Shown piece by piece: positions 17,866-26,247 of a stretch of DNA of 64,000 nucleotides. Source of the stretch: an uncultured Collinsella sp. (GTDB lineage Bacteria; Actinomycetota; Coriobacteriia; Coriobacteriales; Coriobacteriaceae); assembly GCA_958437495.1 (NCBI GenBank), contig CAUBOH010000010.1, positions 7,747-71,746 on the forward strand, read 5' to 3'. The first letter of the stretch is position 1, and each line of letters starts with the position of its first letter. The notes beneath the pieces are model-generated. The model was not told where the DNA came from. It did not search any database and saw nothing but the letters and a program-made list of their open reading frames with translations. The position numbers and the translations under genes were made by a program.

Positions 17866-19047
17866 TTACTGAAGCGAGCGAGCGCGTTCGATGGCGTAGG
17901 CGAGCGACAACTGCTCCATCTCCGGGGCGCATTTGTAGCTCAGTCCGGTGAGGGCTGTCACCTTATCGAGGCGATATCGAATCGTGTTCGGGTGCTGGCC
18001 AGTCTGCTTGGCGGTTCGCTCGATACGTCGGTCGTTCTCGATGAATGAGGCGAGCGTGGATTCCAGTTCGCTGCCATGCTCACTGTCGTGCTCGCGTATC
18101 GGCGAGAGAATCGCCTCCGAGAACGACCGCATCTCCGGGGTTTCCGCAAAAGGCATCACGGTTCTCAGGATGCCGAGCTGCGCATAGCGGACGGGGCCCT
18201 CGGCTCGTTGACAAGATAGGCGCTGCGCGTAAATCGCCTGCGAGATCGCCTGCGCCACTGCCTCGTCTCCAAACAGAATGTCGCTGATGCCGAGCCCTTC
18301 CGCTCCGCCATCGATACCGCTGGCCTCGATGAGCTCCGTGAGCGCCTGCACGATTCGCTCCGCATCGAGCGTCTGCTCCGAGTCGCTTGTCGCCACGAAT
18401 AACAAACCTCCGTCATAGGGTGCCAGCATGTTGTGGCATCCGGCGAGGGCTGATTTTGCACAGAGACGTTCGATTTGCAAAAACGTACGCGGATCGAGGG
18501 GCTCTGCAAACGATGCGAACAGGGCGACCGCTTCGTCCAGAAATGACGGGTTGAGGCCTCGGATGCGTCGGCAGATGGACTCGGACGATACGTCTGTCCT
18601 CAGGGCATCGATCTCGCGCTGTGCGAAGTCGATGGACGCGAGCTGCTCGATATGCCGTTTGACCTCATAGATGACGCTGTCAAAGAACAATGAGTCGTCG
18701 GTCGTGAGAAAGACCGGGTAGTGCCGCGCGTTGGCGTAGCGGATGGCTTGGTCGGGAATCGGGATGTGCAGGACGTTTTTGATGATGAGACCGCTCGTTC
18801 CCTTGGCGACGAGGTATTTCACGGCTTCAGTGATGAGGTACGGGTCGTCCTTCGCATAGAGGAAGGTGCTGAGGACGATCTCGTCTGAGGTGAAGTTGAC
18901 GCGCTGGTACTTGTTCTTGAGACCGGGCATGAGTTCATAATCGAGGATCCCGACGCCAGAGACGGCACGCGAGACGCCATCGCTGCCGGCGATTAGGCGG
19001 ACCGATCCCTCATATTCCCGTGAGAAGTCCGAGACGGTGTATAGCAT
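17866..19047 (-). CDS. PucR family transcriptional regulator
   Basis: A 393-residue regulator. The N-terminal part (TVSDFSREYEGSVRLIAGSDG) matches the PucR domain, and the C-terminus carries the PucR-type helix-turn-helix (RRIERTAKQTGQHPNTIRYRLDKV). The start is set at 19047 because AGGGTG lies 6 nt upstream; the ATG at 19053 abuts that site, and the longer frame from 19155 has no support. It is divergent from the ornithine cyclodeaminase operon with about 214 bp between starts. By analogy with other PucR proteins it probably senses a nitrogen compound and controls that operon. Confidence 0.86.
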   Translation of the reverse strand: MLYTVSDFSREYEGSVRLIAGSDGVSRAVSGVGILDYELMPGLKNKYQRVNFTSDEIVLSTFLYAKDDPYLITEAVKYLVAKGTSGLIIKNVLHIPIPDQAIRYANARHYPVFLTTDDSLFFDSVIYEVKRHIEQLASIDFAQREIDALRTDVSSESICRRIRGLNPSFLDEAVALFASFAEPLDPRTFLQIERLCAKSALAGCHNMLAPYDGGLLFVATSDSEQTLDAERIVQALTELIEASGIDGGAEGLGISDILFGDEAVAQAISQAIYAQRLSCQRAEGPVRYAQLGILRTVMPFAETPEMRSFSEAILSPIREHDSEHGSELESTLASFIENDRRIERTAKQTGQHPNTIRYRLDKVTALTGLSYKCAPEMEQLSLAYAIERARSLQ

Positions 19048-19261
19048 CAACATCACCCTGTAACTCACTACAATTAATACCGGTATAAATAGGATAATTG
19101 TACATCTGCATGCCGGTAATGCGAGAAATAGTTCAAATATCTGCTGATAGAACAAAAAATCAGATTGAGAATCGTTGTAGATTCCAACAAGAAATGATCC
19201 TTGGCGGCATCGTTACTAAAACGTACAGTGAAGCAACGTAAAGCTTTCGCTGAAAGGAGCG

Positions 19262-20296
19262 ATGATGGGGCAGATGGTGGTGCTTTCGGCCGAGGAAGTT
19301 TCCAAGGTGCTGACGATCGAGGATGCAATCGCTGCCGTGGAGGAGGCATATCGCCAGAAGGCAACGGGCAAGGGTGTTGCGTGGCCGATGGTATATGAGC
19401 AGTTCGAACCCGGCGTGGCCGATATGGATATCCGCTCGGGCGAGTTGGCGGGAAGCGGCCTCTTCGGCCTGAAGCTCACTGCTTGGTTCTCTCAGAATTC
19501 TAAAAAGGGGCTGCCCGAGATCTTTGGCACCACGCTGCTGTGCGACAACGCGACGGGCGAGCCGTTGGCGCTGCTTAATGCCTCCGCTGTCACTGGACTT
19601 CGTACCGGTGCCGCCGCTGCGCTCGGCGCCAAGTGGCTGACTCGGGCGGATGCGTCCAAGCTGCTTGTTGCGGGTGCCGGTCATATGAGCACCTATATGG
19701 TGGCGGGCGTGCTCGCCGCCTGTCCAAAAGTGGGCGAGGTCAAGGTGTGGGAGCCGGTTTCCGATGCCGCGCCCGAGGCCCGCGTCGAGCGCATGCGAGA
19801 CGAGGTCGCCCATATCTTGGGCGCCTGCGAGCATGCTCGCGAGGCATCCACCTATTCCATCGAGGCGACGGCCGACGGCCAAGGTGCCGCGGCCGAGGCC
19901 GACATCATCGTGACAATCACGCCGGCGACCAAGCCCATCATCCCCGATGCATGGGTGCGCCCCGGTACGCATATCTCCTGCGTCGGTGCCGACATGCCCG
20001 GCAAGCAGGAGCTCGCCTCGGCACTTGTCGCCCGCGCCGCTGTTTACGTCGACGACCGCGAGCAATCGGTCGCGTCCGGTGAGCTGGAGATTCCGGTTGC
20101 CGAGGGTGCCATCACGCCCGAGGACATCAAAGCGGAGCTCGGCGAAGTCATCGCCGGCACGGCTACGGGGCGTTTGGATGACGAGCAGGTGACGGTGTTC
20201 GATACGTCGGGCATCGCCGTTCAGGACCTTTCGGCATCGAAAGTCGCCTACGACCGCGCCGTCGAGGCGGGGCTGGGCACCGTGGTGGAACTGTAA
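19262..20296 (+). CDS. Ornithine cyclodeaminase/mu-crystallin family protein, paralogue 1
   Basis: At 344 residues this is typical of the NAD(P)-dependent OCD/CRYM family. Visible are GLKLTAWFSQN (substrate-binding Lys region), GLRTGAAAALGAKWL, the Rossmann segment LLVAGAGHMSTYM and GADMPGKQEL. The GADMPGK form is closer to alanine-dehydrogenase or ketimine-reductase members than to true ornithine cyclodeaminase, which usually reads GDCPGKTEL. It likely interconverts an amino acid and an imino or keto acid. GAAAGGAG precedes tandem ATGs at 19262 and 19265. It is first in a five-gene operon that includes a second OCD gene. Confidence 0.86.
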   Translation: MMGQMVVLSAEEVSKVLTIEDAIAAVEEAYRQKATGKGVAWPMVYEQFEPGVADMDIRSGELAGSGLFGLKLTAWFSQNSKKGLPEIFGTTLLCDNATGEPLALLNASAVTGLRTGAAAALGAKWLTRADASKLLVAGAGHMSTYMVAGVLAACPKVGEVKVWEPVSDAAPEARVERMRDEVAHILGACEHAREASTYSIEATADGQGAAAEADIIVTITPATKPIIPDAWVRPGTHISCVGADMPGKQELASALVARAAVYVDDREQSVASGELEIPVAEGAITPEDIKAELGEVIAGTATGRLDDEQVTVFDTSGIAVQDLSASKVAYDRAVEAGLGTVVEL

Positions 20297-20320
20297 GAAA
20301 GTCAAGGAAAGGAAACGACA

Positions 20321-21451
20321 ATGCAGATCAAGGATTTCGCCGTCGAGCAGTGGATGAACGAGTGGGAGACCAAGTGCACCCACAACGTTGCGGAGACGTG
20401 CGTCTACTCCCTCACGCTCGACCAGCTGTTCGAGCTTACAAACACCGACAAGAAGGCGTGGCTCGATAGCCTGTGCTCGCGCCGATTCACCTACGGAGAC
20501 ATCGAGGGGCAGCCCGGCTTCCTCGAGGGGGTCGCGCGTCTCTATAAGACGGTCGAGCCCGGGCATATCGTGCCCACGCACGGCGCGACCGGTGCCAACT
20601 CCCTGGTTATTTCCACGCTCGTCGAACCGGGCGATCATGTAGTCTCCGTCAAGCCCACCTACCAGCAGCTTTACTCGATTCCCGAGATGTGCGGTGCGAA
20701 GGTCGATATCCTTCAGCTCGATCGCAAGAACGGCTACCACGTCGACGTCGACGCGCTCGATGCTCTGGTGACCGACGATACCAAGCTCATCTGCATCAAT
20801 AACCCGGACAACCCCACGGGCGCCCTGCTCGACACCGATACGCTCAAGGCGATTGTCGAGGTCGCACGCAAACACGACGCGTGGCTGCTCTGCGACGAGG
20901 TCTACCGTCTGCTTACCCAGACGGATGAGTACTCCGAGTCTGTGGTCGACCTGTGCGACAAGGCCATCGCCACCGCATCCATGTCCAAGGTCTGGTCGTT
21001 CGCCGGCCTGCGTCTGGGCTGGGTGGTCACCAAGAGCCCGGAGCTCCGTCGCGCGCTGCTCTCGCATCGCGACTACAACCTGATTTCCGCCGGCATATTC
21101 AGCGAGTCGGTGGCGGAGCTGATTCTGGGCAACGCTTCCGTGATCCTTGAGCGCAGCCGTCGCATCGTCCGTCAGAACCTTGCTGTTCTGGAGAAGTGGG
21201 TCGAGAGCGAGCCGCACCTGTCATTCGTCAAGCCCGAGGCGGGTACCACCGCGCTCGTGTATTACGACTACGACATCGACTCCAGGACGTTCTGCGTCGA
21301 CATGATTAAGAAGTCCGGCGCGCTCGTCACCCCGGGCGATTGCTTTGAGGAGCCCAAGAGCATGCGCATCGGCTATGCATACTCCGATAACACCGACGAC
21401 CTGCAGAAGGGCCTGGATGCCATCTCTGCGTACATGCGTACGCTCGAGTAG
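20321..21451 (+). CDS. PLP-dependent aminotransferase, class I/II
   Basis: A 376-residue fold-type I aminotransferase. Cofactor-binding signatures include NNPDNPTGALL, CDEVYRLL and SMSKVWSFAGLRLGW, whose Lys would form the Schiff base. The substrate is not deducible. It starts 24 bp after the first OCD gene with AAGGAAAGG upstream and is followed by a GC-rich intercistronic hairpin. The operon suggests it transaminates the amino acid released by the M20 amidohydrolase or one handled by the OCD enzymes. Confidence 0.88.
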   Translation: MQIKDFAVEQWMNEWETKCTHNVAETCVYSLTLDQLFELTNTDKKAWLDSLCSRRFTYGDIEGQPGFLEGVARLYKTVEPGHIVPTHGATGANSLVISTLVEPGDHVVSVKPTYQQLYSIPEMCGAKVDILQLDRKNGYHVDVDALDALVTDDTKLICINNPDNPTGALLDTDTLKAIVEVARKHDAWLLCDEVYRLLTQTDEYSESVVDLCDKAIATASMSKVWSFAGLRLGWVVTKSPELRRALLSHRDYNLISAGIFSESVAELILGNASVILERSRRIVRQNLAVLEKWVESEPHLSFVKPEAGTTALVYYDYDIDSRTFCVDMIKKSGALVTPGDCFEEPKSMRIGYAYSDNTDDLQKGLDAISAYMRTLE

Positions 21452-21471
21452 AGGCTCGAGGTCGAAGTAAT

Positions 21472-21502
21472 GGGGCCGATCGGTTTAGGACCGGTCGGCC
21501 CC
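21472..21502 (+). promoter_or_regulatory. Intercistronic hairpin between aminotransferase and OCD paralogue 2
   Basis: GGGGCCGATCGGT and ACCGGTCGGCCCC pair at 12 of 13 positions around TTAGG. No T-tract follows, so it may stabilise or process the mRNA rather than terminate it. Confidence 0.55.
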
Positions 21503-21523
21503 GGTTCCAGGGGGGGGTGTTCG

Positions 21524-22552
21524 ATGGACGTCCTATATCTGTCGCGCGAGGAGATCATATCTCTCGCGACGCTTGACGACGTGCTTGCGTGCGTCGAGGT
21601 AGCGTACCGCGAGAAAGCGGTAGGTCGCGGCGTCTATCCACTCGTGTACGAAGAGCTGGGCGCGGCGGGTCTGGATGGATTCCGTTCGAACATGGACATA
21701 AGGTCGGGGGTCTCTCCGTGCCGCGGCCTGTTTGGTGCGAAGCTCATCACGGAGTTCCCCCCGGATTCATCGGACCGGTGCGGCCTGCCTGTCTTTCACA
21801 GCGTGCTACAGGTTTTCGATGCCAAGACGGGGTGTCTCCGAGCGGTCATGGACGGTCTGGGCGTGACGCGTTTAAGGACAGGTGCCGCTGCTGCTATCGG
21901 TGCGAAGTGGTTGGCGCGGAATGACGCGAGGACGCTTGCCGTGGTCGGTACGGGTTCGCAATGCGCCCCGGTCATCGCATCGATGAAGCGCGTCTTTTCG
22001 GAACTCGAGCGCGTCGTGTTGTGGAATCCCCGTTCCCATGAGCGGGCGCTCGGCCGACTGGGCTCGATCGTCGATGAGGCGTGTTCGCTCAATCCGGATT
22101 GCGCCCGCTTGGATATAGTCGCCGAGGCGGAAGGTGAATGCGCAATCGGGTCTGCCGACATCGTGGTGACCGCAACGGGTTCGAAGGCACCACTCTTTCC
22201 GGCGGCGTGGGTGCGCTCCGGTCAGCATTATTCGTGCATCGGTGCCGATATGCCCAGCAAGCGGGAGGTTCCGTCCGGCTTGGTAAAACGGGCACGCGTC
22301 TTTGCCGACGATCGAGTCCGTGTTCTCGAATTCGGCGAGATGCGTGGCGCTGTCGAGGAGGATGCGATCCTTGCCTACCGAATCGTGGGCGAGGTCGGTG
22401 AGGTCATTCGCGGCGAGCGGCGTGGCCGCGTCCGGCCGGATGACGTGACGCTGTTCGATTCATGCGGACTGGCGACACTCGACATCACGTTCGCGAGCCT
22501 GCTGATGGAGCGCGCGAGTCGACAGGGGGTCGGAACCAGATTGCAGCTTTAG
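21524..22552 (+). CDS. Ornithine cyclodeaminase/mu-crystallin family protein, paralogue 2
   Basis: A 342-residue second OCD-family member, clearly diverged from the first. It shows FGAKLITEFPPD, LRTGAAAAIGAKWLA, VVGTGSQCAPVIASM and GADMPSKREV, where the usual Gly of MPGK is Ser. The MPSK change and the charged insertion after FPPD may alter substrate use; the two could also form a heteromer. The ATG at 21524 has a GGGGGG run upstream and gives MDVLYLSREE, the usual family N-terminus; the frame from 21470 would translate the intercistronic hairpin. Confidence 0.84.
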   Translation: MDVLYLSREEIISLATLDDVLACVEVAYREKAVGRGVYPLVYEELGAAGLDGFRSNMDIRSGVSPCRGLFGAKLITEFPPDSSDRCGLPVFHSVLQVFDAKTGCLRAVMDGLGVTRLRTGAAAAIGAKWLARNDARTLAVVGTGSQCAPVIASMKRVFSELERVVLWNPRSHERALGRLGSIVDEACSLNPDCARLDIVAEAEGECAIGSADIVVTATGSKAPLFPAAWVRSGQHYSCIGADMPSKREVPSGLVKRARVFADDRVRVLEFGEMRGAVEEDAILAYRIVGEVGEVIRGERRGRVRPDDVTLFDSCGLATLDITFASLLMERASRQGVGTRLQL

Positions 22553-22628
22553 GGGCTCAGGGCCACAACAAGATACGCTGACGCCTGCTCCTCGTTGTTG
22601 GCGGGCGAGACGAGAAGGGAAATCGACC

Positions 22629-23828
22629 ATGCAAACGTTACGTGGGGAGATCGTCGCCCTAAAAGAGCGGATGGTCTCAGATAGGAGATGGCTCCATCAG
22701 CATCCCGAGACCGGGTATGACCTGCCGGAGACATGCGGGTATGTGAAGAACAGGCTTGTCGAGATGGGGTATGAGCCCCGTGAAATCGTCGAGAGCGGAC
22801 TCGTCTGCACCGTCGGCGACCCGACGGCCGGCCCGTGCATCTTGCTGCGCGCCGATATGGATGCGCTTCCCATGGGGGAGCAAACGGGTCTTCCGTTCGC
22901 GTCGACCAACGGCAACATGCACGCCTGCGGGCACGACTTCCATGTTGCCATGCTGCTCGGAGCGGCCCAATATCTCAAGAACCACGAGGGTGAGCTCGCC
23001 GGATGCGTGAAGCTTATGTTCCAGCCCGACGAGGAGGCGACGGATCCCCGCGAGTTGCTTGGTAACCAAGCGATGATCGAGGCCGGCGTTCTCGAGAACC
23101 CGCATGTCGACGCTGCGTTCGGCATGCATGTCTGCCCGGTCGGCGTTCCTGACGGCACCGTCGGCAGCATCAAGGGCACCTCGTTCTTCTCCGTCGACGA
23201 TGTCGAGGTGCATATCCAGGGAAGCGGTGCCCATGGGGCGCAGCCGCAGAAGGGCGTCGACCCGCTCAATATCATGTCCCATATCCACTTGGCGCTTCAG
23301 GAGGTCATCGCGCGTGAGGTGAACCCGTATGAGGCGAGCGTGCTGACGTTCGGTAAGATGGAGGGCGGAACTGCGGCCAACATCATTCCCGACCAAGCGT
23401 TCATGCTCGGCACGCTGCGTACCACCAACGAGGAGACGCGTCATCGTCTGCACATGCGCATCATCGAGATCGTCGAGAACACTGCCCGCGCCTTCGGCGG
23501 CGCGGCGACGGTCGAGTTCCTGCGCGGTCTTCCCACCGTATGGAACGACCCCGACCTGACCGATGAGCTCGAGGCGTCATATGAGCAGGGGACGGGCGGG
23601 CGAATCCTGCATCTCGCCGAGCCGTTCTCGGGTTCGGATGACTTTGGCGTGATGTCGCATACCGTTCCCTCGACCTTCTTCCTTTTGGGCTGTACGCCCG
23701 AGGGGGCGGAGGAGATCCCGCTACACAACCCCGCTCTTGTTTTGGACGAGAACGCCTTGGTCGAAGGCACTGTGCTTTTCGCGGCTGCCGCGACCGGATG
23801 GCTTACCCGTCATGCCCAGTCCGAATAG
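22629..23828 (+). CDS. M20 family amidohydrolase (N-acyl-amino-acid hydrolase type)
   Basis: A 399-residue metallo-amidohydrolase. Metal ligands are visible in HACGHDFH (about 98-105), DEEATDPRE and GMHVCPVG, with the C-terminal SGSDDFGV block; RRWLHQHPETGYDLPET is the usual family opening. Relatives hydrolyse hippurate, indole-acetyl-amino acids and N-acetyl amino acids. No signal peptide is present, so it acts on imported substrate. It lies 12 bp before the transporter gene, suggesting the pair takes up and deacylates an N-acyl or N-carbamoyl amino acid. AGGGAAATCGACC precedes the ATG. Confidence 0.87.
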   Translation: MQTLRGEIVALKERMVSDRRWLHQHPETGYDLPETCGYVKNRLVEMGYEPREIVESGLVCTVGDPTAGPCILLRADMDALPMGEQTGLPFASTNGNMHACGHDFHVAMLLGAAQYLKNHEGELAGCVKLMFQPDEEATDPRELLGNQAMIEAGVLENPHVDAAFGMHVCPVGVPDGTVGSIKGTSFFSVDDVEVHIQGSGAHGAQPQKGVDPLNIMSHIHLALQEVIAREVNPYEASVLTFGKMEGGTAANIIPDQAFMLGTLRTTNEETRHRLHMRIIEIVENTARAFGGAATVEFLRGLPTVWNDPDLTDELEASYEQGTGGRILHLAEPFSGSDDFGVMSHTVPSTFFLLGCTPEGAEEIPLHNPALVLDENALVEGTVLFAAAATGWLTRHAQSE

Positions 23829-23840
23829 TTAGGATCTGTT

Positions 23841-25298
23841 ATGAGCGAAGCGATCGATAAACCGAAAAAGAAGAAAAAGGGGCTCAACTCTTATCTCATC
23901 CTCGTGGCGTGCCTCATAGGCGTTGCCATCATCACTTGGATCGTTGCGGCGTTTTCTGCCGATGTCACGGGCGCGACGGTGGCACAGTTCCTCAGCTCGC
24001 CCGTCCAGGGATTCACCAGTGCCATGCCCGTCTGCTTCTTCGTCATCGTGCTCGGCGGATTCCTCGAGATCGTGTCCACTACCGGTGCTCTCGATACCGG
24101 TATCGCCGCGCTTACCCGCGCCATGAAGGGTAGGGAGCTCATGCTTATCCCCATTCTCATGACGCTGCTCGGTATCTGCGGCTCGACGTATGGCATGTGC
24201 GAGGAGACGGTTCCGTTCTACTTCATTATCGGCAGCGCCATGTATGCCGCCGGATTCGATACCCTGACCTCGGCGATGATGGTGCTCTTGGGTGCCGGTG
24301 CTGGCTGCATCGGATCGACGGTCAACCCGTTTTCCGTCGGCGTCGCCAAGGCCGCCCTTGCCGATCTGGGGTACACCGTCAACGAGGGCTTGCTGCTCGG
24401 TCTCGGCTTTGCCCTGCTCGTGATTGCCGAGGGGTCGGCCATCGCCTTCGTCATGCATTACGCCAAAAGGATTCGTAACAATCCCGAGGCGTCGCTTTTG
24501 AGCCCTTCCGAGCGCAAGGCGGCTGCCGAGGAGTTCTCCGGCGCTAAAGATGACGAGGAGAAGGTTCTGACCGGACGCCAGCGCGGCGTGCTCGTCCTGT
24601 TCGCCATCTCGTTCATCGTCATGATTGTCTCGTTCGTTCCTTGGGATAGCTTCGGTATCGATTTGTTCACCATCGGTGGAACCGATAAGGACATGTCGAC
24701 CGCATGGAGCTCCCTGCTCACTGGCGTGCCGCTGGGTCAGTGGTACTTCAACGAGTGCACCACCTGGTTCTTGCTGATGGGCGTCATCATCGGCATCGTC
24801 GCTGGCTTCTCGGGTGATAAGATCGTCAAAACGTTCCTCAAGGGTGCCGCCGGCATCCTCGACATTGCCTTGGTCATCGCGCTCGCCCGTGCCATCTCCG
24901 TGCTCATGGCGGCAACCGGCCTCGATGTTTGGCTGCTCAACAGTGCCGCAAGTCTGCTGGCTAATGTTCCCGCACCGATCTTCGCTATCGGTTCCATGGT
25001 GGTTTACCTGCTGCTTTCGTTTGCCATCCCCTCTAGCTCGGGCATGGCGACGGTTTCCATGCCCATCATGGGTCCGCTTGCCATCCAGCTCGGACTTTCG
25101 CCTGAGGTCATGGTCATGATCTATGTGGCGGCACACGGTCTGATCTTGCTGTTCACGCCGACGTTCGGTGTCCTGATTGCCGGTCTGCAGATTTCTAAGG
25201 TCGACTACTCTACGTTCCTCAAGTTCATCACCAAGTATCTGTTGGGACTGGGCGTCGTCATGATGGTGCTGCTCACCGTGGCAATGACGGTTCTCTAG
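23841..25298 (+). CDS. YfcC family (C4-dicarboxylate/basic amino-acid carrier type) membrane transporter
   Basis: A 485-residue protein with about 12 membrane helices after a lysine-rich N-terminus (DKPKKKKKG). GICGSTYGMCEETVPFY, GAGAGCIGSTVNPFSVG and SFAIPSSSGMATVSMPIMGPL are characteristic of the YfcC/DcuC/ArcD-like superfamily. As last gene of the operon it is the likely importer, or an amino-acid/product exchanger. No T-tailed terminator follows; a nested palindrome at 25323-25406 may end the transcript. Confidence 0.85.
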   Translation: MSEAIDKPKKKKKGLNSYLILVACLIGVAIITWIVAAFSADVTGATVAQFLSSPVQGFTSAMPVCFFVIVLGGFLEIVSTTGALDTGIAALTRAMKGRELMLIPILMTLLGICGSTYGMCEETVPFYFIIGSAMYAAGFDTLTSAMMVLLGAGAGCIGSTVNPFSVGVAKAALADLGYTVNEGLLLGLGFALLVIAEGSAIAFVMHYAKRIRNNPEASLLSPSERKAAAEEFSGAKDDEEKVLTGRQRGVLVLFAISFIVMIVSFVPWDSFGIDLFTIGGTDKDMSTAWSSLLTGVPLGQWYFNECTTWFLLMGVIIGIVAGFSGDKIVKTFLKGAAGILDIALVIALARAISVLMAATGLDVWLLNSAASLLANVPAPIFAIGSMVVYLLLSFAIPSSSGMATVSMPIMGPLAIQLGLSPEVMVMIYVAAHGLILLFTPTFGVLIAGLQISKVDYSTFLKFITKYLLGLGVVMMVLLTVAMTVL

Positions 25299-25322
25299 CG
25301 TCGGTTTTGCGGAACCCGGTCC

Positions 25323-25406
25323 GTCCGAACCTACCGGATCATGTCACCGGGCATGGCGATGCACCATTTCTCAGATGGTCGATGACATGGCCCGGAGGAT
25401 TCGGAC
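25323..25406. repeat. Nested intergenic palindrome after the transporter gene
   Basis: Three nested helices are visible: GTCCGAA/TTCGGAC (25323-25329, 25400-25406), CATGTCA/TGACATG (25340-25346, 25383-25389) and ACCAT/ATGGT (25363-25367, 25375-25379). No T-run follows. Confidence 0.5.
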
Positions 25407-25566
25407 AGACTTCTGCCCAAGCCGATCGGCTCAGGCCCGAAGGTCCCTATTTTCTCTCAAGGTTACCGAACACTATTGTCACATTAGATGCCCACGGGGT
25501 CGCATCGCTGCGATGCCGTGGGCATAATGGTGTGGAAGGTGCAAGTTGCGCGAAATAGGAGGACAC

Positions 25567-26238
25567 ATGGCGCTGATCTATATCGTTGAGGACGACGAGC
25601 CCATTCGTCGCGAGCTTGCCGACATCCTTGCCCGCGCCGGTTTTGAGGTCGAGGCCTGCGAATCGTTCGAGCACGTCTCGCGCGATATTCTCGCCGCCGC
25701 GCCCGACTTGGTGCTGCTCGATCTCACGCTTCCCGTCAAGGACGGCCAGCATATCTGCCACGAGGTCCGTCGCGAATCCGAGGTCCCCATCATCGTGCTT
25801 ACCTCGCGCTCGACCGAGATCGACGAGGTCATGGCCATGACGCTCGGAGCGGACGACTTTGTTCCCAAGCCCTATAGCGCGCGCGTGCTCGTGGCGCGCA
25901 TCAATGCCCTGCTGCGCCGCACCATGGCTGCCAGTGAGCGCAGCACGCTCGTCCACAAGGGACTGGAACTCGACCTCGCTCGCTCCACGGTCACCAACAC
26001 GGCAACTGGTATCGGAACCGAGCTCACCAAAAACGAGCTGCGTATCCTCTCGCTGCTCTTGGGTCGCGCGGGCAAGATCGTCTCGCGCTCGGCCATCATG
26101 CAGGACCTGTGGGACTCTGATGCCTTCGTGGACGACAACACGCTTACCGTCAACATCAACCGCCTGCGCGCCACGCTCGAAAAAATCGGCATCAAGGGGT
26201 ATCTGACGACGCACCGCGGCCAGGGCTATTCGGTCTAG
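25567..26238 (+). CDS. Response regulator, OmpR/PhoB family
   Basis: A 223-residue two-domain regulator. The receiver has VEDDEP near the N-terminus, the phospho-acceptor D52 in LLDLTLPVKDG, and the conserved Lys in PKPYSA; the C-terminal winged helix has TKNELRILSLLL and NTLTVNINRLRATLEK. AGGAGG precedes the ATG at 25567, so the upstream in-frame start at 25546 is not used. It lies 9 bp before its histidine kinase, forming a two-component pair whose kinase resembles the antimicrobial-peptide-sensing BceS group. Confidence 0.92.
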   Translation: MALIYIVEDDEPIRRELADILARAGFEVEACESFEHVSRDILAAAPDLVLLDLTLPVKDGQHICHEVRRESEVPIIVLTSRSTEIDEVMAMTLGADDFVPKPYSARVLVARINALLRRTMAASERSTLVHKGLELDLARSTVTNTATGIGTELTKNELRILSLLLGRAGKIVSRSAIMQDLWDSDAFVDDNTLTVNINRLRATLEKIGIKGYLTTHRGQGYSV

Positions 26239-26247
26239 GGGCCGGCT

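Noticed and set aside
19160..21217. 685-codon minus-strand frame across the OCD and aminotransferase genes
   Set aside because: Spans two well-supported genes on the opposite strand and has no recognisable domain.
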